Positions 1 through 6,631 of a DNA stretch of 36,409 nt are shown here, one piece after another (within the stretch, counting starts at the first letter, position 1; each line of letters opens with the position of its first letter). A model generated the notes under the pieces. The model ran no database searches. It saw only the letters and a program-made list of their open reading frames with translations, and was not told the DNA's origin. The DNA is taken from assembly GCA_964370965.1 (NCBI GenBank), contig CAYJLW010000042.1, positions 1 through 36,409 on the forward strand, given 5' to 3'. Both the position numbers and the translations under genes were made by a program. This DNA is from CAYJLW01 sp964370965 (lineage in GTDB: Bacteria; Actinomycetota; Acidimicrobiia; UBA2766).

Positions 1-90
1 TGGCGGAGGAGGTGGGATTTGAACCCACGGAACCCTTGCGGGTTCACGGCATTTCGAGTGCCGCGCACTAGTCCACTATGCGACTCCTCC
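1..90 (-). tRNA. tRNA-Ser (anticodon CGA)
   Basis: Read on the minus strand, the acceptor arms GGAGGAG (from 90) and CTCCTCC pair fully, followed by discriminator G and an encoded CCA at 3..1. The anticodon loop is CTCGAAA with anticodon CGA at 56..54. A long variable arm (around GAACCC/GGGTTC) and the T-loop GTTCAAATC are present, as expected for a class II serine tRNA. It is complete although it touches the window edge. Confidence 0.96.
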
Positions 91-132
91 GGCGGGCAGT
101 CTAGAGAAGCCCGGGGTGCCGGCGGTCGGGGA

Positions 133-615
133 TCACGGGCGGAGCGCTCCGGAGGCCCCCGGCCGGCGAGCCGTGAAGAACTCCGTGAGGAGGGCGGCGG
201 CCTCCTCCGCCAGGACGCCGGGGGTGACTGCGACCTCGTGGTGGAGGCGGGGATCGACGAGGAGGTTGTAGAGAGAGCCGGCGGCGCCGGCCTTCGGGTC
301 CGGAGCCCCGTAGACGAGTCGGTCGAGGCGGCCGGCGAGAATGGCCCCGGCGCACATGGGGCAGGGTTCCAGTGTGACGTACACGGTCATCCCGGTGAGC
401 CGCCACGTCCCGGCGGCGCGCGCTGCCCGGCGGACGGCGAGGATCTCGGCGTGGGCGGTGGGGTCGGCGAGCTTCTCCCGTTCGTTGCCGGCGAGGGCGA
501 TCACGTCCCCGTCCCGGACGACGGCCGCTCCCACCGGCACGTCGCCCCAGGCGACCGCTGCCCGTGCCACGTCCAGGGCGGCGCGCATCCCGGCGAGATC
601 GGCATCGGTGACCAT
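133..615 (-). CDS. tadA: tRNA-specific adenosine deaminase TadA
   Basis: Predicted to deaminate adenosine 34 to inosine in the tRNA-Arg(ACG) anticodon. The 160-residue protein shows the cytidine/deoxycytidylate deaminase zinc signature: a His-Ala-Glu triad in PTAHAEILA, and the PCPMCAGA motif whose two Cys complete the zinc site. Length is normal for the family. I chose the ATG at 615 because longer readings run through the neighbouring tRNA-Ser(GGA) gene. A TACCCT box lies 9 bases upstream of this ATG on the minus strand, so the message may be almost leaderless. The gene diverges from tRNA-Ser(GGA), and its position next to the SRP RNA and dnaX recalls the yaaJ-scr-dnaX order of Bacillus, with tadA inverted here. 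Confidence 0.95.
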   Translation of the reverse strand: MVTDADLAGMRAALDVARAAVAWGDVPVGAAVVRDGDVIALAGNEREKLADPTAHAEILAVRRAARAAGTWRLTGMTVYVTLEPCPMCAGAILAGRLDRLVYGAPDPKAGAAGSLYNLLVDPRLHHEVAVTPGVLAEEAAALLTEFFTARRPGASGALRP

Positions 616-624
616 CAGGCGGGC

Positions 625-630
625 AGGGTA
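625..630 (-). promoter_or_regulatory. Candidate -10 box of tadA
   Basis: TACCCT on the minus strand lies 9 bases before the tadA ATG at 615, so transcription would begin at or within a few bases of the start codon. No clear -35 box is seen. Confidence 0.35.
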
Positions 631-641
631 ACCTCCCGCCC

Positions 642-728
642 GGAGGGATCGCCTAGTCCGGCCTATGGCGCACGCCTGGAAAGCGTGTTGGCGGCAACGC
701 CTCGCGGGTTCAAATCCCGCTCCCTCCG
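642..728 (+). tRNA. tRNA-Ser (anticodon GGA)
   Basis: The acceptor arms GGAGGGA (642) and TCCCTCC (721..727) pair, with discriminator G at 728 and no encoded CCA. The anticodon stem CACGC/GCGTG encloses loop CTGGAAA, with anticodon GGA at 678..680. A long variable arm and the T-loop GTTCAAATC are present, typical of serine tRNA. Confidence 0.96.
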
Positions 729-838
729 CTCGCCCGACAAGCGGGGGGCCAGGCTCCCCCCTCTCTGCAACCCCCCTGGCTGGAGCGCGGGGTGGGTGTT
801 CGCCCTTCACGGGCTCCTCCTCTGGCCCCTTGCGTGCC

Positions 839-844
839 TACACT
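839..844 (+). promoter_or_regulatory. Candidate -10 box of the SRP RNA gene
   Basis: TACACT, a good actinobacterial -10 hexamer, ends 6 bases before position 851, where the sequence recognisable as the 5' end of the SRP RNA begins. The -35 region is not recognisable. Confidence 0.45.
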
Positions 845-850
845 CGCCAT

Positions 851-1096
851 GACCGTGCTAGGCGGGGAGTTAGCGGTTCCCTGTACCCCCAATCCGCTCA
901 CGAGGGGCTGAATTCCCGCCCGAGGTCCGAGTGCTCCGGCCACGCGCCGGGTCGCCTGTGTTGAGGGTCGGGTCCCACGCAACGGAACCCCGTGAATCGG
1001 GTCAGGTCCGGGAGGAAGCAGCCCTAAGCGGGCCCTTTCGTGTGCCGTGGGAGCGCCTGACCTGAGCAGGTTGCCCGGAAGGCGCCCGGGACGCGA
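851..1096 (+). ncRNA. ffs: Signal recognition particle RNA, large bacterial type with Alu domain
   Basis: RNA scaffold of the SRP that targets nascent membrane and secreted proteins with Ffh. The S domain is plain: GTCAGGTCCGGGAGGAAGCA at 1001..1020 has the GNRA-type tetraloop (GGGA) and the asymmetric loop that binds Ffh, and TCCCACG (973..979) pairs with CGTGGGA (1046..1052). The 5' part also matches the Alu domain of the Bacillus scRNA from memory: GTGCTAGGCGGGGAG, TAGCGG, CAATCCGCT and GAATTCCCGCC in order. Its helices are 861..868 with 913..920 and 872..876 with 894..898, and 886..889 can pair with 904..907 to close a loop-loop contact. Helix 5 continues with CCGGGTCGCCTG before the S domain pairing with CAGGTTGCCCGG after it. 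The ends are approximate. It lies just upstream of dnaX, a common position. Confidence 0.9.
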
Positions 1097-1162
1097 CGAT
1101 CGACGGCGGGTGCACGGTCACCATTTCACACCAGCCCACGACGGGACGACCGAGCCGACGCC

Positions 1163-2968
1163 GTGACCTACCAGACGCTCTACCGCAAGTACCGGCCGCA
1201 GCGTTTCGCGGGTGTCGTCGGCCAGCGCCACGTCGTGCGCACGCTCGAGAACGCCGTGGCGTCGGGCAAGCTCAGCCACGCCTACCTCTTCGCCGGCCCC
1301 CGGGGCACGGGCAAGACCACGACCGCCCGCATCCTGGCGAAGTCGCTGAATTGCCAGAACCGGGACGGCGTGGAGCCCTGCAACGAGTGCCCGAACTGCC
1401 TGGACGTGAACCGCGGAGTCGCGTTCGACGTCTACGAGGTGGACGCGGCGTCCAACCGCGGCATCGACGACATCCGGGCGCTCTCCGAGCGTGCCCAACA
1501 GGCCGCCAGCGACCCGACCCGGTACCGGGTGTTCATCATCGACGAGGTCCACCAGCTCAGCCGCGACGGGGCGAGCGCCTTCCTCAAGACCCTCGAGGAG
1601 CCGCCGGCGAACGTGGTGTTCGTCCTCGCCACCACCGACGCGGACAAGATGATCCCGACGATCCTGAGCCGTTGCCAGCGCTTCGAGTTCCGCCCTGTGG
1701 CCACGGATGCCCTCGCCCGGCACCTCGCCGACGTCTGCGCGGCCGAGGGCATCGATGCTGACACCGCCGCGCTGGAGGCGATCGCCCGTCGCGCCCGGGG
1801 GGGTGTCAGGGACGCCCTCAGCGCCCTCGAACAGGCCCGGGCGCTGTGCGGCGACCGCATCGGGGCGGCCGACGTCGTCGAGCTCTTCGGGGGCCTCGAT
1901 CTCGACGACCTCGCCGGGCCGGTCGAGGCCGTCTCCGCGGAGGACGCGGCGGGCGCTCTCCGTCAGGTCGAGGCGCTCGTGGAGAGAGGCATCGACATCC
2001 GGGTCCTCGCCCGTGAGCTCGCCGAGTATGTGCGCAAGGTGTTCCTGGCGGCGGCGGCGCCCGCCGCCCGGGACGTGGTCGATGCCGGAGAGGACGAGTA
2101 CGGACGCATCCGGGCCCAGGCGCAGGCTCTCGGCCCCGGCCGTGCCCTGCGCGCCCTCACCGTCCTGGGCGACATGCTGGCCCGCCTGCCGCAGTCGCTG
2201 AGCCCCCGCATCGACCTGGAGGCCGCCCTCGTGCGTCTCTGCCGGCCCGGCGTCGACGGTGACGTGTCCGGTCTCGCGGCCCGCGTCGAGCGCCTGGAAG
2301 GCCGACTCGCCGCCGGGGTCGTCCCGCGCCCGGAGGTGACCCCCGGGTCGACCCCGGCCCCCGTTCCTCCCGCCCGGCGCCCGGCCCCGGCGGACGCGCC
2401 CGGGCGCGGCGTGGCCGCGGAGGCGCCCCGGGATGCTGCGGCGACCGAGACCGCCCCTGTCGTCCCGTCCCGTCCCGCCCCTGTCGCCGCCACGCCCTCG
2501 GAGGCGGCGCCTCTCGACCTCGACGCCGTCGAGCGTCTCTGGCCCGCGGTCCTTTCCGCCGTCAAGGACCGCAGTCGCCGGGTGGGTGCCTATTTCGCCT
2601 CGACCGTCCCGGTCGCGGTCGATGCCGCCACCGTGACCGTCCAGTTCCCACACGCGTTCAGCCTCGAGCACGCCACGGCGACCGAGGAGTCCGCTCTCTT
2701 CACCGAGGCGGCCCAGGAGGTCGTGGGCCGGCCGCTGCGGGTGAGCGGCGTTCTCGGAGACGGCCCGGCGTCGGCGACCGCCGCTCCGTCCCCTTCTTCC
2801 GAGACGCCACCCGATGAGCCTTCCGAGGCCGACCCGTTCGAGGATGTCGTCGTCGATGCCGGTGGGGGCGGCGAGGGGGGGAGCGCCCGGACGGGTGGCC
2901 TCCCCGGCGTGCTCGACCTTGTCACGTCCACGCTCGACGCCGAGGTCGTCGAAGAGCGGGAATCCTGA
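1163..2968 (+). CDS. dnaX: DNA polymerase III subunit gamma/tau
   Basis: Clamp-loader ATPase of the replicative polymerase. The 601-residue protein opens with the family's typical YQTLYRKYRPQ. Walker A GPRGTGKT is at 45..52. Zinc-binding cysteines are at 64, 73, 76 and 79 (CNECPNC region), the Walker B variant DEVH is near 127..130, sensor 1 is LATTDADKM, and the SRC motif supplies the arginine finger near 170. The lid contains GGVRDALSALEQ. The C-terminal third is Pro/Ala-rich, then folds again around residues 450..530, as in tau-like tails. It starts at GTG 1163 with no strong ribosome site. No A-rich slippery heptamer for a programmed frameshift is visible. It probably heads a dnaX-ybaB-recR transcription unit. 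Confidence 0.96.
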   Translation: MTYQTLYRKYRPQRFAGVVGQRHVVRTLENAVASGKLSHAYLFAGPRGTGKTTTARILAKSLNCQNRDGVEPCNECPNCLDVNRGVAFDVYEVDAASNRGIDDIRALSERAQQAASDPTRYRVFIIDEVHQLSRDGASAFLKTLEEPPANVVFVLATTDADKMIPTILSRCQRFEFRPVATDALARHLADVCAAEGIDADTAALEAIARRARGGVRDALSALEQARALCGDRIGAADVVELFGGLDLDDLAGPVEAVSAEDAAGALRQVEALVERGIDIRVLARELAEYVRKVFLAAAAPAARDVVDAGEDEYGRIRAQAQALGPGRALRALTVLGDMLARLPQSLSPRIDLEAALVRLCRPGVDGDVSGLAARVERLEGRLAAGVVPRPEVTPGSTPAPVPPARRPAPADAPGRGVAAEAPRDAAATETAPVVPSRPAPVAATPSEAAPLDLDAVERLWPAVLSAVKDRSRRVGAYFASTVPVAVDAATVTVQFPHAFSLEHATATEESALFTEAAQEVVGRPLRVSGVLGDGPASATAAPSPSSETPPDEPSEADPFEDVVVDAGGGGEGGSARTGGLPGVLDLVTSTLDAEVVEERES

Positions 2969-2987
2969 GCCCGGCGGCTCACGCGAC

Positions 2988-2993
2988 TACGCT
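2988..2993 (+). promoter_or_regulatory. Candidate -10 box for a leaderless ybaB-recR transcript
   Basis: TACGCT ends 6 bases before the GTG start at 3000. This spacing puts the transcription start on or next to the initiation codon. It would give ybaB-recR a second promoter besides read-through from dnaX. Confidence 0.35.
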
Positions 2994-2999
2994 GCCACC

Positions 3000-3329
3000 G
3001 TGGCCAATCCGAACATGCAGAAGATGCTCCAGCAGGTCCAGAAGATGCAGGAGGATCTTGCCGCCACTCAGGCATCTCTCGCCGACGAGACCGTCGAGAT
3101 CACCGCGGGTGGGGGCACGATCACCGTGGTCGCCACGGGCGCCCAGGAGATCCGCTCTGTCAGCATCGATGCTGCCGCCGTCGATCCCGACGACGTCGAG
3201 ATGCTCCAGGACATCGTCGTCGCCGGCGTGAACGAAGCGCTGCGGGCGTCCCGCGAACTTGCCGAGTCCAAGCTCGCCACTGTGACGGGCGGCCTCGACA
3301 TGGGTTCGCTGGGCGGCCTCCTCGGCTGA
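3000..3329 (+). CDS. YbaB/EbfC family nucleoid-associated protein
   Basis: A 109-residue small DNA-binding protein of the YbaB/EbfC family, which forms dimers with a tweezer-like shape and is encoded between dnaX and recR in many bacteria. The sequence has the family layout: an amphipathic N-terminal helix (NMQKMLQQVQKMQEDL), the core GGGTITVVATGAQEIRSVSID, a second helical region, and a Gly/Leu/Met-rich tail. GTG at 3000 was chosen because it gives the canonical length and lies 31 bases after the dnaX stop. Only 4 bases separate its stop from recR. The function is inferred from family and position. Confidence 0.93.
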   Translation: MANPNMQKMLQQVQKMQEDLAATQASLADETVEITAGGGTITVVATGAQEIRSVSIDAAAVDPDDVEMLQDIVVAGVNEALRASRELAESKLATVTGGLDMGSLGGLLG

Positions 3330-3333
3330 GGCC

Positions 3334-3927
3334 GTGTACGAGGGCCCCGTCCAGGATCTCATCGAGGAGCTCTCCCGGCTCCCCGGAGTGGGTCCGAAGT
3401 CCGCCCAGCGTCTCGCCTTCCACCTCTTGGGCCGTGAGAAGACCGACGTCGTCCGCCTCGCCGACGCGCTCGTGCGCCTCAAGGAGCGGGTCGGCTTCTG
3501 CAGCCGGTGCTTCAACGTGGCCGAGGGGGACCTCTGCCGGATCTGCGCGAACCCCCGGCGGGACCTCTCCGTGATCTGCGTGGTGGAGGAGCCCCGTGAC
3601 GTGGTCGCGGTCGAGAAGACCCAGGAGCACCGCGGGGTCTACCACGTCCTCGGCGGAGCGCTGAGCCCGCTCGACGGCATCACGCCTGACAAGCTCCGCA
3701 TCGCCGAGCTTCTCTCCCGGGTGCGCGAAGGGGGCGTGGGCGAGGTCATCCTCTGCCTCAATCCCACCGTCGACGGCGAGGCCACGGCCGCCTACATCGC
3801 CCGGGAGCTCGCGGACTCGGGTGTGCCTGTGACCCGCATCGCGTCCGGCCTCCCCGTGGGGGGCGATCTCGAGTACGCCGACGAGGTCACGCTCGGCCGT
3901 GCCCTCGCGGGGCGCACCGCCCTGTAG
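3334..3927 (+). CDS. recR: Recombination protein RecR
   Basis: Recombination mediator that, with RecO and RecF, helps load RecA at gaps. The 197-residue protein has the N-terminal helix-hairpin-helix (LSRLPGVGPKSAQRLAFHLL), a four-cysteine zinc site at C56, C59, C68 and C71, and a Toprim domain starting at VICVVEEPRD. The C-terminal part contains NPTVDGEATAAYI and the TRIASGLPVGGDLEYAD segment, near-invariant in RecR. It starts at GTG, 4 bases after the ybaB stop, and is last in the dnaX-ybaB-recR unit. A short hairpin follows directly. Confidence 0.97.
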   Translation: MYEGPVQDLIEELSRLPGVGPKSAQRLAFHLLGREKTDVVRLADALVRLKERVGFCSRCFNVAEGDLCRICANPRRDLSVICVVEEPRDVVAVEKTQEHRGVYHVLGGALSPLDGITPDKLRIAELLSRVREGGVGEVILCLNPTVDGEATAAYIARELADSGVPVTRIASGLPVGGDLEYADEVTLGRALAGRTAL

Positions 3928-3944
3928 GCCGGCTCCGCCCGGCC
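3927..3944 (+). terminator. Short hairpin after recR
   Basis: GGCCGG (3927..3932) and CCGGCC (3939..3944) form a perfect 6-bp stem with loop CTCCGC, beginning on the last base of the recR stop codon. There is no T-run, so it may only be a weak or Rho-assisted stop between the convergent recR and patatin genes. Confidence 0.3.
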
Positions 3945-3982
3945 CGTCCTGGGGACCGTGGGCACGTCTGTCGGTGTGGGCG

Positions 3983-5020
3983 TCACCCCGACCCGGTGCG
4001 GGACCCGGCAAGGATCCGGGTGGCTGCCGCCCCGTGGGGCGTGCCGGCGAGGACGCCGGTCGTCGTGATCTCACCCCGGTGGGCGACGTCCCCCCGGCAG
4101 CGCCGGTTGGCGAAGTTGAGCGGGAGCATCTCGAGGTCGTCCCGGCTCGGCTCCAGCACGAGGACAGGGGTTCCGGCCGTCTCCACCACGGCGCGTTCCC
4201 GTTCCTGCGCCGTCCGCATCTGTCTCCGCATCCAGTTGTCGCCGAGGCGGACGAGGTGGGCGAGGGGTTTCCCCCAGCCGGGCAGGCGGCGGGCGGGGTC
4301 GGGCCCGGCAGTGACGTTCACCACCACGACGAGGTCGAGGCCCTCGTCGGCGAGGACGTCGACGTGGCTGGAGCTCCAGAGGCCCCCGTCGACGTGGCGG
4401 TGGCCCCCGACCATCACGGGGGCGACGATCCCGGGCCAGGCGCACGACGCCCGCACGCGGCGCTCGACGTCTGTGGGCGGGGCGCCGGGACTCCCCAGGA
4501 CCGCCCGTTCGCCGGTGTCCACGTTCACGCTCGTCGTCCAGAAGGGGACGACGGTGTGCCCGCGGGGTACGAAGCGCGCCAGGACTTCGCCCACGACCCG
4601 GGACGGGACGGTGCCGTCACCGACCGCTCCCGTGAAGAGGAGGAAGGGATTCGCTCCGCTCCCCACGTTGCGGCGCACGAGAACCGGGCTCGACAGTGCA
4701 GGCCGGGGAAGCGCAGGCGGCCACCGGGTGAAGCGGGGAAGGAACGACGACGGCGCGAGGGCCCCCCACCAGTCGGTGGGGTCGGGGCGGCCGGGGGCCG
4801 GCTCCTCCGCCAGGAGGCTGCTGTGGAGGTCGCCCACCGGGACCCCTCCGGCGAGAACGGCGCCGAGGAAGGAACCCGCCGAGGTCCCCACGATCACGTC
4901 CGCGTCGGTGGGTTGCCAGCCGGTTTCGCGCCGGATCGCCTCCAGGGCGCCGAGGCTGTAGGCGATTGCCATGTTCGCCCCGCCCCCGAAGACGAGGCCG
5001 ACGCGGGGTCGGGAAGCCAT
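3983..5020 (-). CDS. Patatin-like phospholipase family protein
   Basis: Predicted acyl hydrolase of the patatin family with a Ser-Asp dyad. The 345-residue protein shows the glycine-rich oxyanion loop FGGGAN (11..15), the nucleophile elbow GTSAG with Ser47, and the DGG motif with Asp211 (HVDGGLWSS). These are all three family signatures in order and at usual spacing. No signal peptide is visible, so it is probably cytoplasmic or peripheral. A TAGGCT box lies 6 bases before the ATG, suggesting leaderless expression. It faces recR tail to tail. The substrate cannot be told from sequence. Confidence 0.9.
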   Translation of the reverse strand: MASRPRVGLVFGGGANMAIAYSLGALEAIRRETGWQPTDADVIVGTSAGSFLGAVLAGGVPVGDLHSSLLAEEPAPGRPDPTDWWGALAPSSFLPRFTRWPPALPRPALSSPVLVRRNVGSGANPFLLFTGAVGDGTVPSRVVGEVLARFVPRGHTVVPFWTTSVNVDTGERAVLGSPGAPPTDVERRVRASCAWPGIVAPVMVGGHRHVDGGLWSSSHVDVLADEGLDLVVVVNVTAGPDPARRLPGWGKPLAHLVRLGDNWMRRQMRTAQERERAVVETAGTPVLVLEPSRDDLEMLPLNFANRRCRGDVAHRGEITTTGVLAGTPHGAAATRILAGSRTGSG

Positions 5021-5026
5021 GGGCCC

Positions 5027-5032
5027 AGCCTA
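5027..5032 (-). promoter_or_regulatory. Candidate -10 box of the patatin-like gene
   Basis: TAGGCT on the minus strand, then GGGCCC, then the ATG at 5020: a gap of 6 bases, compatible with a leaderless message. The -35 is unclear. Confidence 0.4.
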
Positions 5033-5121
5033 GCCGAATGCAGATTCAGTGAATGGGCGTTCTGTGAGGTCGATGACCGGGAAGGTCAGCGCCTCGGTAT
5101 CCGGGCTCTGAACCGGGGCGT

Positions 5122-6303
5122 CTACGGCACGCGCACGAGGAGGGCGTCGCCCTGGCCGCCGCCTCCGCAGAGGGCGGCGGCGGCGAGGCCCCCGCCGCGG
5201 CGGCGGAGCTCCTCGATGGCGGTGAGCACGATGCGGGCGCCGGACATGCCGATGGGGTGACCGAGGGCGACGGCGCCGCCGTTCGGGTTCACCCGCTCGG
5301 GATCGACGCCGAGGTCCCTGAGGCTGGCGACGGCGACGGCGGCGAACGCCTCGTTGATCTCGAACACGTCGACGTCGGCGACGGCCACGCCCGCCTTCTC
5401 GCAGGCCCGTCGGATCGCCTGGGAGGGCATCGTGTGCAAGGCGGGGCTTTCCCCGGCGACGGCGCCATGTGCCACGACCTCGGCGATCGGGGTGAGGCCG
5501 AGGGTGGCGGCCTTTTCGTCCGTGGTGAGCACCAGGGCGCAGGCGCCGTCGGAGATCTGGGAGGCGTTGCCGGCGGTGATGGTCCCGTCCTTCAGGAAAG
5601 CGGGGCGGAGCTTGCCGAGCGTCTCCGCGGTCGTGCCCGGGCGGACACCCTCGTCCTCGTCGACGACCACCGGTTCGCCCTTGCGCTGGGGCACCTCGAC
5701 CGGGACGATCTCCTCGGCGAAGAGGCCGCTCTTCTGGGCAGCGGCGGCGAGCTCGTGGCTGCGGGCCGACCACTCGTCCTGCTCGGCCCGGCTCACGCCG
5801 TAGTGGCTGTTGTAGTTGTCGGTCGCCTCACCCATGGCGCAGGCGTCGAAAGCGCAGGTGAGGCCGTCGAAGTTCATGGAGTCCACGACCTCGGCGTTGC
5901 CGAACCGGTAGCCGCCCCGGGCGCCCGGGAGCAGGTACGGGGCGTTCGTCATCGACTCCTGGCCCCCGGCGACGACCACGTCGGCCTCCCCGAGGCGGAG
6001 CATCCAGTCGGCCTGGGCGAGGGCGTTGATGCCGGAGAGGCAGACCTTGTTGAGCGTGATCGCCGGCGTCGTCATCGGGATCCCGCCGGCGGCGGCGGCG
6101 GGACGGGCGGGGTTCTGGCCCGCGCCGGCCTGCAGGACCTGGCCGAGGACCACGTAGTCCACGAGGTCCGGGCTCACGCCGCTGCGTGCGAGAGCGGCGG
6201 CGACGGCCTTGCCACCCAGGTCCGCGGCGCTGAATCCGGCGAGGGCCCCCTGCAGCTTGGCAATGGGGGTGCGGGCGCCTCCGACGATGACGGTCCTGGA
6301 CAT
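5122..6303 (-). CDS. Acetyl-CoA acetyltransferase (thiolase)
   Basis: Thiolase II type enzyme that condenses two acetyl-CoA to acetoacetyl-CoA or cleaves 3-ketoacyl-CoA. The 393-residue protein, of normal family length, has the acylated Cys88 (LNKVCLSG), His349 in GHPIGMSG, and Cys379 in CGGGGQGDA. These are the complete catalytic set. A ribosome site (GGAG) precedes the ATG at 6303. It is divergent from amt across about 325 bases. With the dehydrogenase at 28394..29251 and the crotonyl-CoA carboxylase/reductase at 19095 it could build C4 acyl-CoA from acetyl-CoA. It could equally serve beta-oxidation; the sequence alone does not decide. Confidence 0.94.
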   Translation of the reverse strand: MSRTVIVGGARTPIAKLQGALAGFSAADLGGKAVAAALARSGVSPDLVDYVVLGQVLQAGAGQNPARPAAAAGGIPMTTPAITLNKVCLSGINALAQADWMLRLGEADVVVAGGQESMTNAPYLLPGARGGYRFGNAEVVDSMNFDGLTCAFDACAMGEATDNYNSHYGVSRAEQDEWSARSHELAAAAQKSGLFAEEIVPVEVPQRKGEPVVVDEDEGVRPGTTAETLGKLRPAFLKDGTITAGNASQISDGACALVLTTDEKAATLGLTPIAEVVAHGAVAGESPALHTMPSQAIRRACEKAGVAVADVDVFEINEAFAAVAVASLRDLGVDPERVNPNGGAVALGHPIGMSGARIVLTAIEELRRRGGGLAAAALCGGGGQGDALLVRVP

Positions 6304-6500
6304 ATGTGGCTCCGGTGTCGTGGGACGAAGGGGTGGGACTTCGGCGCGCCCCCCCGCACCCCCTGCTCTGTGTCGAGCACACGTCCGAGCGTTTCCGCCA
6401 GCCTACCGGCGGGACTCGGGCCGCGACCGGGTGGTGTGGAGGCGTCCGGGCGGGGAGGCCGATTCATTCGCCCCTGTCCCGTTTCGGACCTGTTACCTCC

Positions 6501-6538
6501 GTAACCGAGCCGAAACACGCGGGAAACCGGGGGGAAGC
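6501..6538 (+). promoter_or_regulatory. GlnR-type nitrogen operator upstream of amt-glnK
   Basis: Half-sites GTAAC (6501..6505), GAAAC (6512..6516) and GAAAC (6523..6527) are separated by exactly 6 bases each, and a degenerate GAAGC follows in register at 6534..6538. This 11-bp-phased gTnAC-n6-GaAAC array is the known actinobacterial GlnR box. An extra GTTAC at 6492..6496 forms a palindrome with GTAAC but is out of phase. It lies about 95 to 130 bases before amt, a classic GlnR target. That GlnR exists in this organism is inference. Confidence 0.75.
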
Positions 6539-6548
6539 CTTCGTTCCC

Positions 6549-6554
6549 TACCGT
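6549..6554 (+). promoter_or_regulatory. Candidate -10 box of amt-glnK
   Basis: TACCGT lies 10 bases downstream of the last GlnR half-site, giving a predicted start near 6561 and a leader of about 70 bases. There is no good -35, which fits an activator-dependent promoter. Confidence 0.4.
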
Positions 6555-6631
6555 CGCCCTCATGCCGGGTGGACTCCCGGCGAGGATGGGCGCACCTCGT
6601 ACGGGTGTGCCCGTGAGCGGACGGAGGAGTG

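Noticed and set aside
1118..2671. A 517-codon minus-strand frame opposite dnaX
   Set aside because: A shadow of dnaX; no motif, and dnaX is certain.
1163..2968. Programmed frameshift in dnaX to make gamma
   Set aside because: No A-rich slippery run or obvious stimulator was found.
3899..5260. A 453-codon plus-strand frame opposite the patatin-like gene
   Set aside because: The minus-strand product has all three patatin motifs; this frame has none.
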